NCBI GenBank assembly: GCA_004835665.1
Contig: RBKR01000018.1
Span: 310,001-374,000 of the forward strand
DNA length: 64,000 nt
Direction: 5' to 3'
DNA from: Phoma sp. XZ068
Lineage: Eukaryota; Ascomycota; Dothideomycetes; Pleosporales; Didymellaceae
How positions within the stretch are numbered: the stretch's first letter is position 1; the number at the start of each line of letters is the position of its first letter. The notes below the pieces were generated by a model, which worked only from the letters and a program-made list of their open reading frames with translations, made no database searches and was not told the origin of the DNA. The translations under genes and the position numbers were made by a program. This document shows, one piece after another, positions 32,476-42,876 of the stretch.

Positions 32476-33863
32476 ATGGATTCGTCTCAGACATTGCTTA
32501 GTGCAGACATCAAGTTCCTGGTGCGTACCTTATCGTTCATTATTGTTGTGTAGCTTGCCTCAGTATGTTGTGTGCCTCGTACCTGCCTGGAACGGCTGTG
32601 TGGGGCGTGTGCACGGGTACATGAGAGCCTTGTCTTACACCCATTATATGCTTCATTGCTTCCATCAAAAATCCCTCACTAATATGGTGCCATACCAGAA
32701 TACACAACTTGCTCTCCTGCACATCCCGCTGCACCTTTACAGCAACTTTCTCCAGCCCATCCTGCAGTTACTGTTACCCACTGCACCATGCGAGGGAAGC
32801 ACTGATGACAGTAATGGTGCTGTCCAGCCGCCTGATAGCTGGGATGAAGAGCAGCTTTTCGTCAACATTTCTATAACACCGGTTGAATGTTCCGTAGTAT
32901 GCTCTCGGAAGCTTGTGAACGACCTCTTCGTACCAGCTCTCGACCTTCTCGATTCCACCTCTAGGAGCAAAGTCCACATCACCACAGAAGACTTTGTGGT
33001 GATGCAGATTGATGGCGAAGGCCTTGATGCGGATCGCCGCGTCTTAGAGCTAACTGGGCCTCTCGCTTTGGCTGGCATGTAAGTGCAGTAGTGGTATATT
33101 TCAAAGCAAGTCTGACGGCAACAGATCCATCTTTTTCATCACAAGTTACTTCTCCGATTACATCCTTGTTCCGTCACGTTATCGCAACAGAGTCATCCAG
33201 GCTCTCGAAGACAAAGGCTTACGGTTCGAGGACGAAACATCATCATACATCAACCCCAACCACCACAGCCGCAAAACCTCAGTGCCAACATTCGAAGTTC
33301 AACCACCTGGCACTCCACCACCAGCAACTGTCTCAGAATTGCAGGCTCGTACATTCGCCACCCTCAAACGCCGCAACATCGTCCCCACTGTCGACTCAAA
33401 GGTTCGCCTTGTTCAGTGTGCTAGTCGCCGAGACAGTCAGAGCAACGGCTCAGCGAACCCTGCAGAAGATGCGTTGCACCTCGGTCTCGTGAAATGCCTC
33501 GTCTCGTCCCCGTGCCCAAAATTTTTATCGCTCACGCTAGCGGACAGCGAGCCTGCGTCGCTCCTCATCGATCACACACTGCTGCCTAAATTTACGCAGG
33601 ACGTCCTGCTTGGCTCGAAGGACGAATATCTTATTCCAATCACACTGGACTTGCGCGATCTACCTACAGAAAGCACAGGCATAGTTTGTGGTGTTGCGGG
33701 GCGATTGGTCGGGGAAACATCCGAGGGATTTCAGGAACCTGTAGAGATGACGTATCTTAGTACAGCACGAGCGGGTACTGTGATGGTATCAGAGGGTGAA
33801 TTGGAGCGCGCGTTGAAAGCTTTGCGCGGTGCGGAGAACGGTGTGCTATCAACGCCAGACTGA
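32476..33863 (+). CDS. ACT-domain protein resembling CASTOR/GATS arginine sensors
   Basis: Three exons: 32476-32520, 32699-33078 and 33125-33863, giving 387 residues. Introns are 178 and 46 nt. The reconstructed N-terminus MDSSQTLLSADIKFL joins to NTQLALLHIPLHLYSNFLQ, the first beta strand and helix of an ACT-like module. The diagnostic stretch SIFFITSYFSDYILVPSRY (about residues 142-160, created by joining exons 2 and 3) is the CASTOR-type ACT motif, in which animal proteins bind arginine and control TORC1 through GATOR2. A second ACT-like half follows from about residue 230 to 375. Low-complexity Ser/Asp segments separate the modules. Amino-acid sensing in this fungus is inference; cytosolic location is likely because no targeting signal is seen. 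Confidence 0.8.
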
Positions 33864-34081
33864 CGCACGGTCTAAAAAGATGTTAATACCTACGATCGAC
33901 TTTCTATTGTCTTGTTTAACCACACAGCATCGCGAAGGATCAGCATTGTTACTTGCCGGAACAAAAATTTACGTTACAAAACCAATTTGAGAAGTAGGAG
34001 GTTGACAAAAGGCATTGTTCCAATCGTGCATTGTATTGGATATTAAACGGTTGTATAGTGATATCTCTTTCTTGATGAAAT

Positions 34082-35533
34082 CTAAGCTCTCACTTTCACA
34101 TTCCATCCTGTGATCGATGCTCTTCCAATAACCAACACACAGCTTCCAATCAACACTGTTGCGCCTCCAAACATCTGCGCTGCTAGGTAACTACCACCAT
34201 GACTTTGTATCAGTGCACCTGCAATAGGTGGGCCTACTAATGTACCGACACCCATGACAGCAAAACCCATACCATTCCTTGTCCCCACTTTACTCATGTC
34301 CTTGGTCAAGGTGGTCAAGACGGCTGGGAATATGCCTTGGAATCCAGCGACAAAGAATCCATAGCAGACTGCCCACCCGTACAGTCCACCTTGGCTGTGA
34401 ACCAGCGGCCAGAAGAACAAGACTATAGATGACACAAAGCAGAACGGTATCAGGACGTTGTACGGCCCGGTATACTTGTCCGCAAAATAAGATGGTATCA
34501 ATCGCCCCAAAACCCCAACTCCATTGAGCACAAGCAAAACATTGACACTCGTCGCGTACGGAACGCCCAGAACATCGACCGCGAAACTCGAAATGTAGTA
34601 GAATGCGAAATACTGCCCTAACCCAATCAAGAAAATGCCTATCAGAAATAGACTATACGGCGGCTCCCTGAACGCATTGAATTCAAACAACGGCCCGCTC
34701 TTCCTCGGTGGCAAGCGCGGTTTGAGCAGAGAGCAGTACAACGAACCCACAGCCAACATCATAAACCCCATCACCCTTACCGTCCACGGAAACCCTATCT
34801 TCGGCATAAGCTGGCGCGCAATCGTCGGATACACCAGCCCGCCCGTTGCGCTGCCACTCGCCATGATGGCAACGGCCACACTCCTATTCCGGCTGAAGTA
34901 CGTCGTGACCAACGACATAGTCGGCGCAAACTGCAATCCACACCCCACACCCGTCATCAGCCCCTGCGCGAGCAAAAAATGCCAGTACTGCGTGCACAAA
35001 CTCGTCATCATTGTGCCTAGGGCTGCGAGCAGCATACCCGGGATTATCACCCAGTGAAAGTACCCGGCATCGAACATTCGCCCGCTGAACATCCCCAGTG
35101 CAAAGTGGCCTAGCATTTGCATCGAGCCGATCCAGGATACGGCGCTGGGTTCGAGGCCGAGCTCTTGGGTGTAGTAGGCTTGGAAGACGCCGAAGGTTGC
35201 GATCATGCCCCATGTGTTGAAGACAACGAAGTGGCCCATGAAAGGTTGCGTCCAGGCTTTCAGACCGCCGTCTGGAGGTGGGCCCGGGTCGATGACGGAG
35301 GCATTGCTGCGGGCGGTGATGGTTTTGGCGAGGTTGGTGAGGGCGTTTCTGGATTTTGCGGTGCGGGAGTGTTGGGATGCTTGGGTTGGTATTCTTGAGA
35401 TCTCTTCTTCTTCCGCAGAGTGGGAGGATGAGGATGCGTGACTGGGTGCGTAGACATTATTGTCGGTGTCGGTGATTTCATGATTTGTCGTTGCGTGATC
35501 GGATATGGCCTTCTCGATATCGTGGGCTACCAT
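34082..35533 (-). CDS. MFS transporter, monocarboxylate-transporter-like
   Basis: A single exon of 483 codons with about 12 hydrophobic segments. After an N-terminal hydrophilic ~85 residues comes PPPDGGLKAW, the D/G-rich entry motif of the fungal MCT-like branch of the major facilitator superfamily, leading into membrane segment 1. NRSVAVAIMASGSATGGLVYP (segments 4-5) and GRLIPSYFADKYTGPYNV (loop 8-9) are typical. RNGMGFAVMGVGTLVGPPIAGAL marks segment 11. Fungal members transport monocarboxylates, nicotinate-like acids, riboflavin or secondary metabolites, so the substrate is open. The protein probably lies in the plasma membrane. Start at ATG 35533; nothing upstream suggests a missing exon. 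Confidence 0.92.
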   Translation of the reverse strand: MVAHDIEKAISDHATTNHEITDTDNNVYAPSHASSSSHSAEEEEISRIPTQASQHSRTAKSRNALTNLAKTITARSNASVIDPGPPPDGGLKAWTQPFMGHFVVFNTWGMIATFGVFQAYYTQELGLEPSAVSWIGSMQMLGHFALGMFSGRMFDAGYFHWVIIPGMLLAALGTMMTSLCTQYWHFLLAQGLMTGVGCGLQFAPTMSLVTTYFSRNRSVAVAIMASGSATGGLVYPTIARQLMPKIGFPWTVRVMGFMMLAVGSLYCSLLKPRLPPRKSGPLFEFNAFREPPYSLFLIGIFLIGLGQYFAFYYISSFAVDVLGVPYATSVNVLLVLNGVGVLGRLIPSYFADKYTGPYNVLIPFCFVSSIVLFFWPLVHSQGGLYGWAVCYGFFVAGFQGIFPAVLTTLTKDMSKVGTRNGMGFAVMGVGTLVGPPIAGALIQSHGGSYLAAQMFGGATVLIGSCVLVIGRASITGWNVKVRA

Positions 35534-37129
35534 GTTGGATGTTGTGGCAATGCCTCAATTATTCTTGCTCTTCCTCATTGATCAGACTCTTGTCGTGTAT
35601 GAGTGTCAGAGTAACAAGCCACAGCAAGAAAGTCACTGAAGTGTTCAACGACGTCGGCATTTGATCTATGCCGGTTTTTACTCCGACAATTGATGAGTCC
35701 TTCAAGCCTTGCAGAACAAGCGCGCCGGCCGCGGAAGCTAGCTCCAAATGATTTGGTGCAACGCTTCGAAATTCAGCCTCTCGTGCATTTGCAGCGATTT
35801 TTTCGGATCGGGTGCTGTTTTTGTGGAGACGGGTATGCAAAGATGGGGGAAGGTTCAAGGGTTCTCCATAGTTTCGGACTTCTCACCGGAACTCTTATTC
35901 CAACTTCTACAATCAAATGCATTGAATCTTCACTACCATAACCACTTCACGATCATAGAACATCAGATGATACATTGTGTAACTTTGCATGCAAACGGTG
36001 CTATTCTGCGATGCGCGCACCGGCCGCGGATGGCGTTGGCTGCTTAGAAATGTGAAGTCCTGTCATCGTCGTCGATCTTCGCCATGTGCAGCACGCTGTG
36101 TGATGGCGCATGCCTGCTGAACGGTGTTTGTCTATCCTACAACAATTGCATAACGAGGACCACGGGTAAAGTACATGGACAGCTTGATCGGCAACTAGTA
36201 CGCAACAAGTTTAAGTTCGCTGTAGCCCACATTTTCGGGTAACGGAATTCGGTACCAAGGTGTTGTAAACGTCACGAGGGTATATCCTCGATCAACCAAG
36301 GCATCAATCACAACCTCTCAAAATATATCTATCTCTAGGCGATTGGTCGTAGAGTATCACTTCGGCAAGACTGCTCTTTTCTTGACACAAGAAATCGGGG
36401 TTTTGTGCTTCGGAATGAGCTTATGCTGCATCGCTCTGTTCTAAGAGTGTGAGCGAACATAATGTCTGATTCGTTACCTGTTTCTATTACTACCTGGAAT
36501 TCCTCTTCTTGTTGTCTCACATCCTGACATCAACCTCATCGTATTTAGCGAAGGCCGCAAGCATCAGTGACCATGAGCAGAACAGAACTCATATTTATAC
36601 TGCAGCAGCACATCTATAGTGCTGGTATCCTTGTGTCAGCACTGATGGGTTTGAATACCAACGTCACAGTGTCGGTTCTTTAGTAAAGGCACCGAGGGGT
36701 TCCTCGTAGGTCTCTCGCAGCGCGGAGAGTTGTCTCAGTGGCGTATTTGTTACGATAACCTTAACGTACCTTGCCTAAGGCCAGCCGGTGCTTGATACTG
36801 GAGAACCAGATTAGTTCTGCTCATACTTGTGCATCAACAAACTACGACGGAAGGCTCAAGACGCAGATTGCAAATGAACGTAGATCCACACAGTCCCAGG
36901 AGGTTTTTTTTTATAAAAGCCAAGCAATTATGTTGGTCAATACAATATTCATAAGACGCCATTCCTTGCCTCATGCAAAACCATTCATTTCTCTTCTTGA
37001 TTTTTGTAGCTCATGTCTCATAACCAGTAGAATCGAAGGACGCACCACCTCATCCTAGTCCCTGCTAGGCCATAATCTCCTTTTCCCTGCAACCAGTGCT
37101 CTTCCCCTTCATCAAATGGATTTCACATC
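35534..37129. other. Intergenic region, about 1.6 kb
   Basis: Upstream region of the MFS gene and downstream region of LCL2. Short frames only, with no recognisable family. A T-run (about 36905-36913) and AT-rich DNA near 36.9 kb could belong to the LCL2 3' end. Confidence 0.5.
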
Positions 37130-37553
37130 TTACAACAGCCCCTTCCTGGCCAACTCGACCTTCTTTGCCAGCTCGCCCTCCTTCCACCCGCCCTTGCTCC
37201 CGCAGATGGCAATGCCTTCGCCCAGCTCAATCTTGTCTTCGGTCGCCTCCCATGCGCAGGGACAGTGGTGCGGGAAGTGTACGCAGGATAGTGTGCCGGG
37301 GCAGAGGTAGTGTGAGCATTGCGCTGGACAGGCATTAGTATAAGCCTTCAAGGGAGGGGTTTGGAGGGGTAGTGGAGGAGATTTAAGACGTACCGTTCGC
37401 ATACTGTGCCTGGTACCAACTACTGTCGCTACGAACGTTTGCTTGCTGCTGTTGCTGCTGGCCGCCGCCGCCGCCAAACATTTGGTCGAAGAAGCCAAAT
37501 TGCGCGGTTGCCGTGAGGCTCCAGAAGCTGAGGAGGAGAAGGAGCTTGAACAT
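37130..37553 (-). CDS. LCL2: Long chronological lifespan protein 2 (LCL2)
   Basis: Two exons, 37553-37394 and 37323-37130, giving 117 residues; the intron is 70 nt with ACTAAT and CCAG. The N-terminus MFKLLLLLSFWSLTATAQ is a clear signal peptide. It is followed by FGFFDQMFGGGGGQQQQQQ, the Gly/Gln-rich segment typical of LCL2. The mature core YLCPGTLSCVHFPHHCPCAW and the C-terminus VELARKGLL are nearly invariant in the family. LCL2 is a small secretory-pathway protein linked in yeast to chronological lifespan and probably ER-associated protein handling. Six cysteines in the mature part suggest disulfides. It is divergent from NOP10 with 280 bp between start codons. Confidence 0.93.
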
Positions 37554-37833
37554 GATTGCCAGCGGTATTTCGTGAGCGTTTGAGGTGTGGTTATAGAGAG
37601 AACTGGGAGAAGTGACAATGTTCGTGGTATTGATGATGTGGAGCTTTGGGGCTGCTCAGCGCTGATTGGTCGGCTGTTCGAGGAGGTGGAAGGTGCAGGG
37701 ATGTGAGTTCGGAAGGCGCCAAGACTTCGGTGGTCCGCAAAAATTCCATGTTGAAATTCGCGAAGCTCTCCAACGCCAGTCTTCAGCTCAATCCACACCA
37801 ACCCGCCGTTCACCACCCGCAAATACCGCCGCC

Positions 37834-38157
37834 ATGCATCTCATGTACATTGTCGACCCCACGGACCCGTCCAAGCGCGTCTACACCCTGCAGAAGGTCA
37901 TCGACGGAAAGGTCTCCAAGAGTGCCCACCCTGCCCGCTTCTCGCCCGACGACAAGTACAGCAGGCATCGCGTTACCATTAAGAAGCGCTACGGACTTCT
38001 CTTGACACAGCAGAGTAAGTCACAACCATCCGCACGAGAGGGGAAAATATGGAATGGGGGAGCAGCACGGGCGCAAAATCTGAGAATTGGACCACGCGAC
38101 AAAACCAGAACAATGCGCTAACAACCAGCAGAGAACAAGGTCGCCGAGCGCTCTTAA
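37834..38157 (+). CDS. NOP10: H/ACA snoRNP subunit NOP10
   Basis: Two exons, 37834-38014 and 38132-38157, giving 68 residues. The family is normally about 60-70 residues. NOP10 binds the pseudouridine synthase (Cbf5/dyskerin) in H/ACA snoRNPs, needed for rRNA pseudouridylation and 18S rRNA processing in the nucleolus. MHLMYIVDPTDPSKRVYTL is the N-terminal beta hairpin, and AHPARFSPDDKYSRHRVTIK is the invariant core contacting the synthase and RNA. The 117-nt intron (GTAAGT...CAGCAG) is followed by a short final exon coding NKVAERS. The gene was too short and split to appear as a clean ORF. It shares its promoter region with LCL2. Confidence 0.94.
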
Positions 38158-38982
38158 GAAAAGGTCGCTACATACCAGATTTGCGCATTTGCAAATCTCA
38201 GCTTGGAGGCACTCCAGACTGCATAGCAACGAACACCGCATTCGGCACGCAACCTTCAGCTGTTGGGATGACTACGATGTAGATAAAAGGCACGGCATGG
38301 CGTTACACGGCGTACGGGCAGAACCGCGGTCTTTATTGCACGACTAGCATTCGCCCAGGGTTTTTCGAGGATGCATCAATACCAAATTTCTCACTTCAAA
38401 CTTCATATCGAGCTCCTATTGCGTGTTCCTTGATGTGTTTTCTCGTACCTTCGTCGTCCGTTTTACCTTGCTCACTTCCTCATTCATAGTAGGCTGCTGT
38501 GGTTGAATTTCTTCCTCCCAGCTTACTTTACCCTCGAATCAACCTCTTCGTCTACACAACCACGTTAACAGACAGGAATTGCACTAGATGTTACAATCCT
38601 ACTAAATTATGCTCAGCTGGTAATTGTTACCAAGTAGCTTGTGCGTAAAACACCTCACGAGGCATGTATGAAAATCGACTTCGTGTAATCATCATTGTAT
38701 ATCTCGAGTGTTGAAGAGCCGAAAGCCCTGAGTTCGCCGTATCCCGTACAGGCTCTCATAAGCTCACCGTGTAAGACCGCCATGTATCCGTTCGCATGTT
38801 CTCCCAAAACTCACTTGTACCCATTTTACCAAATGTACCAATTACCTCCATGTAAAAGAAACTGAAAGCAGCACGCCAGAAGTATATCTCCGCCAGGCTT
38901 ATTAACCATCCACACGCCAGCCTGCAAAGCTAGTAGGACGAATTCGCTCCTCGACCTGAAATCTCTGGTCTGCCTCCTCAGT
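38158..38982. other. Convergent 3' intergenic region, about 0.8 kb
   Basis: Between the convergent NOP10 and SANT-like genes. AT-rich in the middle and without gene-like frames; presumably two 3' UTRs. Confidence 0.55.
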
Positions 38983-41487
38983 CTAAACCTCATCCACACC
39001 TTCGTGCATGCTCCGAGCAAGATCGAAAGCGTCCTGCAGACTGATCTTGTCGCCGAGACCCTTGTCGTACACCCACTTCCACACCTTTTGCATACCGCTG
39101 TTGGCAATGCTCTTCTCCGAGCCGGAGACGTGCTCGCTTTCGATGGGGACGTTGATCTCGTTGCCGTTGGATGTGATGGTAGCCCAGTAGGCAACGGTGC
39201 AGGGCGCGTAAGAGGCGGGCTGAGGATTAGACTCTGACTTGGACTTGGTATCGGAGTTCTTGTATGCATCGGAAGGCCAGACTGGAGGCTGGTTCCAGCC
39301 CACGTTCTCGGGGACACCACACTTCCGGGATTCAACGTCAGTGGGAGTGTCCTTGCGTGCAACGAGAGATGGTGACGGGTCACAAATGGAAGTCCCATCT
39401 TCACTGCAGATGCACCAGACATTGCCGCAGACTGTGCACTTTGTGGAGCAAGACCTGACACATCCGCCCCAGTCGCAGCCGGCATCATATACGTGCTCGT
39501 CCACATTGGAGTTGACTTGCTGGTCGGCAGCTGGCTTCCCGGTGGCAGGAGCAGGAGTAGGGCAGGTGCACCAACCATCGACACAACTGCTCTTTTCGGA
39601 CTGAGAAGTGCCCCATCCGTCGCCGTTGTCGATGTTTGCAGCGCCGACTTCGGTGTTCTTCTCGAGTGGAGATGAAGTTGGAGTCTCGTCGATGGGCAGA
39701 TTGCGAGACGAAGCCTTCGACATTCGCTCTTTCCTGAGTTGCTTCTTCGGCTTGATCTCGTTGAAGCGGTGCTTGCATTCGTCAATGGTCTTGCATAGTT
39801 GCTTAGAAATAGCGATAAATGTCTGACGGTTGTTCCGCAGCTCCATCAACTGTGCGTCGAGCTCGGCGTTCCAGCTTTCGGGATAAGTGACTGGCTCAGG
39901 AACAGTGCTGGTAGATTCAGGCTGGGTTGGCGAATTTTTCTGAGCTTTGAGGTGTTCCCAGCGCTGGCGGCAGTCAAGCTCAGTAGTGCCCAAGTCGTGC
40001 GCAAATTGATCAGCGTGCATGCCCCAGGACAATGCGCCGTAGGAAAAGTCAATACCGGAGCTTAGTAGCTGCTTGTCGAGAGCATCATTCCAGCGCAAAC
40101 GAAGTTCCCAGCTCTTGGATTCATCCTGGTGCTTCAGGACTGTGGCAAAAGCGTTTGCAGCTACCTGGCGGTCATATCCAGAGCACCACACCACACTCGT
40201 GTTGAGATTCTCCTGAAGTGTAGTCATATCAACGGAAATGTAATGATCGAGGCCAAGAGTACGCAGAGCATTTCTGAGAGGCTCTTCAGAAGGACGAAGG
40301 GGCGTCATCAACTCGGTTGCTTGCTTTTCGCTTGTTGCATGGCAGGATGTGGTGTTGTTGTCGAATGCTGTCACTGCTTGATCTTGCTTGGAATCGCAGT
40401 CGACGCATCTATCACATCCAATCCAAGCACCGTAGCAAGGGCTAATCGTGTCATGCGAGTGCAATTCGCAAGTACGGCTGCCCCGACCGCCACAAGTGCA
40501 AATATCGTCCTGAGCCTTGTTGACTCCGGCATTGGAGCCATGGGAGGCATCTTTCATTGAGCCCACCCACTCTTGCGCACTGGCGGCTTCTCGCAATGCA
40601 GTAACATCGAAGTGGTCGTCGGAGAGGTCATCGAGAGACCCGAGTTTATCGATAGCTTGCTGCAGCGGAAATTTGTGCAACGCATCGCGCTCCAGTTTCG
40701 TGTACAGGCGTCTATGGTCAGTGTGGTACACTGTGACGGAGTCTTCGCACTCAGATGTGGACGTGGTTAAGAATGTATCGAGCCATGTGCGTGGTGTAGA
40801 CTTTTTCGATGCATCGCCTGCCGCGATGTTCGCTGTGGCGATGTTCCGTCGCTCGAGCCTAGCATCAGCGATACTCTTAGCTGCATCGGTCCTTGAAGAA
40901 GTCAGTGCACGCCTATTGATTGATGATTGCAGTTACTTACTTCGAGGCGTTCTTGAACTCGACCAGCGACCGTAGGAAAGTGGACTTGGGCGGGAACTTC
41001 TTGTTGTATTCAAGACTGAAAAGTATAAGTAAAGCTGCATAGGTGGAGAGTAATGAATACTGACTGTCGTTGCATGCGCGCTTCAGACAGGCTCACCTTC
41101 CCTGGAGTCGGTGACATCACACCAGGCTTGGTGATGTCGGTCTGCCCCTGCACATGCTCATCCGTCATCTTCTTACCAGGCAACACCTTGACAGTGCTCC
41201 ATTTCTTCTTTGTACGGCCATCTTCGCGACGTTGACACTCATCAGGCAAGTCGCGTTGACGGTCTCTGCCCTTATCATCAGCAGCAGCGCGCTCCCAATG
41301 CCTGCGACGTCCTGCGTTGATGTTAGCCTTGGAAACGCGTGTGGAGGGGAGCATGCTTACGCTGTTCTGAGGCGCTCTCGAAAGCAGCCACGGACTCGAG
41401 ATCATCGGCATCGCTTGAGTGAGACGGTGTACGAACAGGTCGAGGCCGAAATGCCTCAAAGCCGAAGCTGCTAGGCTCCCGGTACAT
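38983..41487 (-). CDS. Conserved-looking protein with two SANT/Myb-like segments and Cys clusters; function unknown
   Basis: Four exons: 41487-41361, 41311-41065, 41015-40941 and 40891-38983, giving 785 residues; all three introns are 49 nt and keep phase. The N-terminal ~250 residues are charged and include RRRRHWERAAADDKGRDRQRD. A Cys-rich cluster (CTCGGRGSRTCELH, then CDRCVDCD) lies near residues 280-310. Two Trp-anchored helical segments follow: WELRLRWNDALDKQLLSSG...CRQRWEHLK and SWNAELDAQLMELRNN...CKHRFNEIK, both spaced like SANT/Myb-like repeats. A second Cys cluster (CDWGGCVRSCSTKCTVCGNV) could bind zinc. The C-terminus KVWKWVYDKGLGDKISLQDAF is ordered. Chromatin or transcription roles are possible but unproven; I recognise no named family. 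Confidence 0.82.
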
Positions 41488-41825
41488 GGTGACACCGTCG
41501 ACGCGAGAAATCTGTATGAAAGTTGATTTGTTGGATGGTGAGGAGTGTGAAGGTAGGGTAAAGAAGGAAGGTTCTGAAGTGGGAGAAGCATTGTTTATAT
41601 GGACGGGCGAAGCGCGAGCAGGGACCCACAGCTGCAAGAGAAGACAAGTGAGAGAAAGGTGAGGGCAAGCTTTGCGGCTGATGACGCGGTGTGCGATGGT
41701 CTCGAGGTGAAGGTGAGAACCGCGAAGTGAGAACCATGCAACCCATCACCCGCACCCACCCATGCCCTCGATGCAATATGCAGAACATGAAGAAGACCGC
41801 AGCACAACGCCCAAAGCATGGCAAA
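41488..41825. other. Interval between SANT-like 5' end and PSI-protein 3' end
   Basis: 338 bp, promoter of the SANT-like gene plus 3' UTR of the PSI-like membrane protein. No gene seen. Confidence 0.5.
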
Positions 41826-42585
41826 CTACTCCAAACGCACCCTTCCCTCGTCCGCGGAACCATTAACACTCCTCTTCGCCGCCCTCCACCAATTCCACCC
41901 CCTCTCCCCCGTCCCCTCATCAACCTCCTCGACCTCAAACTCCCCCTGCCGACCCGTAACCCTCCTCCACCACTTCCCCCAGCTCTCAGTCCTAACCCAA
42001 ATCTCGCCCGTCCCATCCGCATACTGCACCCACCCATTCCGACTCCCGCTAACAGCAAGATAAGCCCACCTAATCACATTCGCCAACCCGTAGAGAACCA
42101 AGAGCCCGAAGATGGTCGCGAAAATAGTAACAATGGAGGTCAGGAATGTGATGGTGGAGACTTGACACCCTAGCCCGCCGGTCCGTAGCTCGAAGCGCTC
42201 GGAGCCCAGGGCGCAGATGCCTTTGTAGCGGACGGGTGTTAGGAGGGGGAAGGCTCTTGAGAGGGGGTCTATGGGGAGGGGGAGACATGTTGATGACTGA
42301 TTGATGTCAGTCATGAAGTTCAATGAAATTATATCGCTGTTACTCTTGTCTTTGTAGTAGGGATATAGAGAAATCAGGGAAGGGAAGATGAACGGCACTT
42401 ACAATTGGACACCATCCGCAGGATCCGTTGCTTCGGTGACAGTCTCCGCAGTCCACTATTCCCCAGCATTTGAAGAGGCGGTCCCAGTCATCTTTTGGAG
42501 CGTTTTGGTATTGCTCGTATAGAAGCGCGGTCACGTTGGTTGATGAAGTATCTAGACGCGCGGTGGAGCGGCAATTATACGCCAT
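41826..42585 (-). CDS. PSI-like Cys-rich single-pass membrane protein
   Basis: Two exons, 42585-42403 and 42296-41826, giving 217 residues; the 106-nt intron has GTAAGT and a CAG acceptor. Joining the exons gives CWGIVDCGDCHRSNGSCGWCP followed by SSTCLPLP, a plexin-semaphorin-integrin (PSI)-like disulfide knot. GCQVSTITFLTSIVTIFATIF... (about residues 110-135) is one membrane-spanning helix. The region after it is hydrophilic with several Trp residues and an acidic stretch, so the PSI part probably faces the lumen or outside. I see no signal peptide before the PSI region; the start could be further upstream or the protein may insert by its single helix. The role is unknown. The gene ends 338 bp upstream of the SANT-like start on the same strand. 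Confidence 0.75.
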
Positions 42586-42876
42586 TTTACTGGAACCTTG
42601 GCTATTATTCAACAGGAAGTATATACAGTAATGAGACTGATGGAGTTGCGCGTCACGAAGAGCGTTCGCCGGAGTTGCAGGGAAGATGGCTGACGTAGTG
42701 ATGGCTGGGTGTGGGGTTGCGCTAGCGTGTTTTGGAATCGTGGATGAGCTGAGTGCAAGGCTGGACGTGGCGTCCTGGTCCTTTTGAGCTCTTTTAAACA
42801 AGGAGATGGAGGAAATGGGTATCTCCTTGAACCTGTAATATTCGTTGTTGCGGAGTATTGGACCCATATAACAAAA

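Noticed and set aside
35559..35858. 99-codon minus-strand frame upstream of the MFS gene
   Set aside because: No recognisable motif, no splice link to the transporter, and it lies in its probable promoter.
37130..37822. 230-codon minus-strand frame read as one protein
   Set aside because: It is LCL2 exon 2 plus intron plus out-of-frame exon 1 and promoter; the spliced LCL2 model explains the conserved parts.
38826..39785. Long 319-codon minus-strand frame
   Set aside because: It overlaps the SANT-like gene in another frame, is Ser/Arg/Pro-rich shadow sequence, and lacks motifs.
41691..42173. Plus-strand Pro-rich frame of 160 codons
   Set aside because: Antisense to the PSI-like membrane protein; composition and lack of motifs mark it as a shadow.
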